8,199 bases of DNA from JANQPA01 sp964628385 (GTDB lineage: Bacteria; Bacteroidota; Bacteroidia; Chitinophagales; Saprospiraceae), in NCBI GenBank assembly GCA_964628385.1, contig CAZVOD010000132.1:1-8199 (forward strand). Reading direction: 5' to 3'. How positions within the stretch are numbered: position 1 is the stretch's first letter; every line of letters starts with the position of its first letter. Below, in pieces: positions 6,549-8,199 of this stretch. The position numbers and the translations under genes are program-made. The notes under the pieces are model-generated. The model ran no database searches. It was not told where the DNA came from and saw nothing but the letters and a program-made list of their open reading frames with translations.

Positions 6549-7593
6549 ATGCCAATGTAGATTGATATTTTTCTAATCTTTTATTCATTAATTTAAACCA
6601 AAGGGGAGGAAATAATGCCATCAACATAGAAGTGGGATAGCCATATTGTAATTGGGGGGACTCCTCGTGATGATCCAAAACCTGATACTTTTTGGTAGCC
6701 AAAAAGTGATGATCAGAATGGCGGGTGAGTTCATACAAAATGATTCTGCCCAATTCGTGGTTGGCATTCCAGGAGTGTTTGGGTTGTACCCGTTCATATC
6801 TTCCGGAGGGAAGCTGGGTTCTTTGCAGACCATAGTGCTCGATGTAGTTAATAGTCTCTAGCAACAGAAAACCTACGATTCCAATCAAAGCGGTGTAAAC
6901 AGCCAATAGCGGGCTAAATACCAATGCTATGGTAATAAGATAAAAGGCCTGTATCAGCTGAAAAACCAGCATTTCATTTTGTAAGCTCCAGAACTTCAGG
7001 TTTTCTTTTTTCAGCCTTTTGGTTTCAATTCTCCAGGCATTGAGATAACTACCCACTACCGAACGCAGCCAGAAAGCGTATACTGATTCTCCATATCTGG
7101 CAGTCGCCGGGTCTTTGGGCGTAGCCACATGCTTGTGATGCCCGCGATTGTGTTCGATAAAAAAATGCATGTACAATGCCGGCAACAGTAAAACCTTGGC
7201 GAGCATCTGTTCATCTTTACGAACCCTGTGACCCAGCTCATGTGCTACATTTATACCACAGGCGCCCATTACAATTCCCACAGATAAGACCAGTCCGGTA
7301 AGTTCGTAGAGCTCTAAGTTGCTTGAGTGCACTGTCCACAGAAAAAAGGCGACAACCGAGTATAGAATAGGTACATTCAAATACAATAACCAATCGAATA
7401 CCCTATTCTTCAACCGATGGTTTTGGGTATCGTCGTTTAAATTTTCCTTTGAACCGCCCCAGAATGGGTCCAGCAACGGAATAAGGCCAAAAGTGAAAAT
7501 TACTGTGCTGTAAGACCACCAGCCCTGCGCCGTCAACGAAAAAATAGCAGTAGCCGGGATAATGTAGGCCGCTAAATATTTTAAATCTCTCAT
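6547..7593 (-). CDS. alkB: AlkB-type membrane alkane monooxygenase / fatty-acid desaturase-superfamily hydroxylase
   Basis: This 348-aa integral-membrane non-heme di-iron hydroxylase is shorter than the roughly 400-aa Pseudomonas AlkB. The AlkB histidine boxes are all present: HELGH at 118-122, EHNRGHH at 147-153 with the following KHVATPKDPA, and HSDHH at 292-296. The AlkB signature NYIEHYGLQR at 249-258 separates it from ordinary desaturases. Hydrophobic membrane segments occur near 5-22, 28-45, 68-88, 96-115, 132-146 and 212-248. Family members oxidise the terminal carbon of alkanes or alkyl chains, using electrons from rubredoxin. No rubredoxin or rubredoxin reductase gene is in the window. 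It stands alone, convergent with the fatty-acid hydroxylase and sharing its terminator. On the minus strand TATCTTTA, about 25 nt before the ATG, matches the Bacteroidota -7 box at 7 of 8 defined or free positions. Growth on alkanes is one possible role; oxidation of the host's own lipid chains is another. Confidence 0.92.
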   Translation of the reverse strand: MRDLKYLAAYIIPATAIFSLTAQGWWSYSTVIFTFGLIPLLDPFWGGSKENLNDDTQNHRLKNRVFDWLLYLNVPILYSVVAFFLWTVHSSNLELYELTGLVLSVGIVMGACGINVAHELGHRVRKDEQMLAKVLLLPALYMHFFIEHNRGHHKHVATPKDPATARYGESVYAFWLRSVVGSYLNAWRIETKRLKKENLKFWSLQNEMLVFQLIQAFYLITIALVFSPLLAVYTALIGIVGFLLLETINYIEHYGLQRTQLPSGRYERVQPKHSWNANHELGRIILYELTRHSDHHFLATKKYQVLDHHEESPQLQYGYPTSMLMALFPPLWFKLMNKRLEKYQSTLA

Positions 7594-7899
7594 TTGATCT
7601 TATTATTTATTTCTCTTTAAAGATAGAAATTAACAGTTTATTCGGAATGTGTAAGCCCTGGTTTTATTAAAACTTTTACAAAAAACATACGCTGCGATTC
7701 CAAAATTGTATTCGCAATTCCTTTTTCATTCCCAATGCAGCCGCCGCCAATTTTAGGATATTTGCAAGTTTCATTTTAGCTTTTTTTTAAGGATTGATCA
7801 ATTTTCAGATTACTCACATCTCAATAATGCAGTAGCTACAAAAAGGGAACCAAAAAATTCTTATTTTAACTCCGGAACAAATATAATATTTGGATAAAT
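7594..7899. other. Divergent intergenic region between alkB and the Tricorn-like gene
   Basis: This 306-bp AT-rich region must hold the start signals for two divergent genes. The only -7-like element I can point to is the minus-strand TATCTTTA at 7618-7625 for alkB. No convincing -33/-7 pair is visible before the ATG at 7900, and there is no Shine-Dalgarno there. A 10-bp palindrome ATTGATCAAT sits at 7793-7802, just after a run of eight T. No small gene is supported. Confidence 0.45.
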
Positions 7900-8199
7900 A
7901 TGAGACTAAGACTTATTTTTTTCTTTTCTATGTTGCTTAGTACAGCAATGATGGCACAAGAGCAGCCTCAATGGCTTCGCTATCCTGTTATTTCTCCTGA
8001 TGGGCAGACAATTGTTTTTGCCTACAAAAGCGACTTATACCGAGTCGCTGCGGAAGGAGGAATGGCCACTCAGTTAACTTTTCATGAAGCGCACGACTAT
8101 TATGCGCGGTGGAGTAAAGATGGCCAAGCCCTGACTACCGATCGGGATATGGCTAGTTTCTTAAATAGAAAAGCTGGTGAATATACGCTTTTGGAGGTA
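7900..8199 (+). CDS. Tricorn-like secreted protease / PD40 beta-propeller protein, N-terminal part
   Basis: The gene is cut by the right edge of the window; 100 codons are visible. Residues 1-19 form a signal peptide (MRLR, hydrophobic core, cleavage probably after MMA before QEQPQW). The next part, WLRYPVISPDGQTIVFAYKSDLYRV (written as 24-33 and 34-48), is a first PD40 blade, continued by GGMATQLTFHEAHDYYARWSKDG. This pattern is typical of the periplasmic Tricorn-protease/S41 peptidase homologues of Bacteroidota, which have an N-terminal propeller, a PDZ domain and a C-terminal S41 serine peptidase of about 1,050-1,100 aa in total. The catalytic part lies outside the window, so peptidase activity is inferred. 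A plain TolB-like propeller protein is the alternative. The last 25 residues fit the expected blade less well than the rest. The ATG is the only start consistent with the signal peptide. Confidence 0.8.
   Translation, partial: MRLRLIFFFSMLLSTAMMAQEQPQWLRYPVISPDGQTIVFAYKSDLYRVAAEGGMATQLTFHEAHDYYARWSKDGQALTTDRDMASFLNRKAGEYTLLEV

Overview
The window looks like a chromosomal segment of a gliding-type Bacteroidota. The strongest evidence is the large protease at the left, which ends in a type IX secretion (T9SS) type A sorting domain (the 'IYPNPASD' motif and a final beta-sandwich). T9SS is restricted to Bacteroidota and close relatives. Moderate GC, AT-rich intergenic DNA, weak Shine-Dalgarno signals and a Tricorn-like beta-propeller protease at the right edge agree. 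A Saprospiria- or Cytophagia-like host is my inference; no rRNA or other rank-level marker is present.

Layout. 1-173: gene-poor DNA with a long imperfect palindrome. 174-3371 (minus): secreted thermolysin-family (M4) metallopeptidase with propeptide, a beta-propeller-like insert and a T9SS sorting domain. 3372-3812: gene-free, with a small hairpin and a 15-bp direct repeat. 3813-4235 (minus): Nudix hydrolase. 4236-4705: divergent intergenic region ending in a structured leader. 4706-6469 (plus): a tight two-gene unit made of a PLP-dependent cysteine/cystathionine-beta-synthase-type enzyme and a fatty-acid 2-hydroxylase-type membrane di-iron protein. 6472-6548: tandem hairpins, one a strong bidirectional terminator. 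6547-7593 (minus): AlkB-type membrane alkane monooxygenase. 7594-7899: divergent intergenic region. 7900-8199 (plus, cut by the window edge): N-terminus of a Tricorn-like secreted protease.

How the genes may work together. The most interesting unit is 4706-6469. A beta-replacement PLP enzyme that handles serine-type substrates lies 18 bp upstream of an FA2H/Scs7-like hydroxylase, whose known relatives hydroxylate the amide-linked acyl chain of sphingolipids. In Bacteroidota this points to sulfonolipids (capnine/capnoids), sphingolipid analogues built from cysteate. I propose that the PLP enzyme supplies cysteate (a CapA-like role) and the hydroxylase 2-hydroxylates the N-acyl chain. This is inference: the condensing enzyme (CapB/SPT-like) is not in the window. 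AlkB, convergent with this unit, is a second membrane His-rich di-iron oxygenase and could act on alkanes or on lipid chains. The two proteases at the edges fit a surface- or secretion-based proteolytic lifestyle and have no evident link to the lipid genes.
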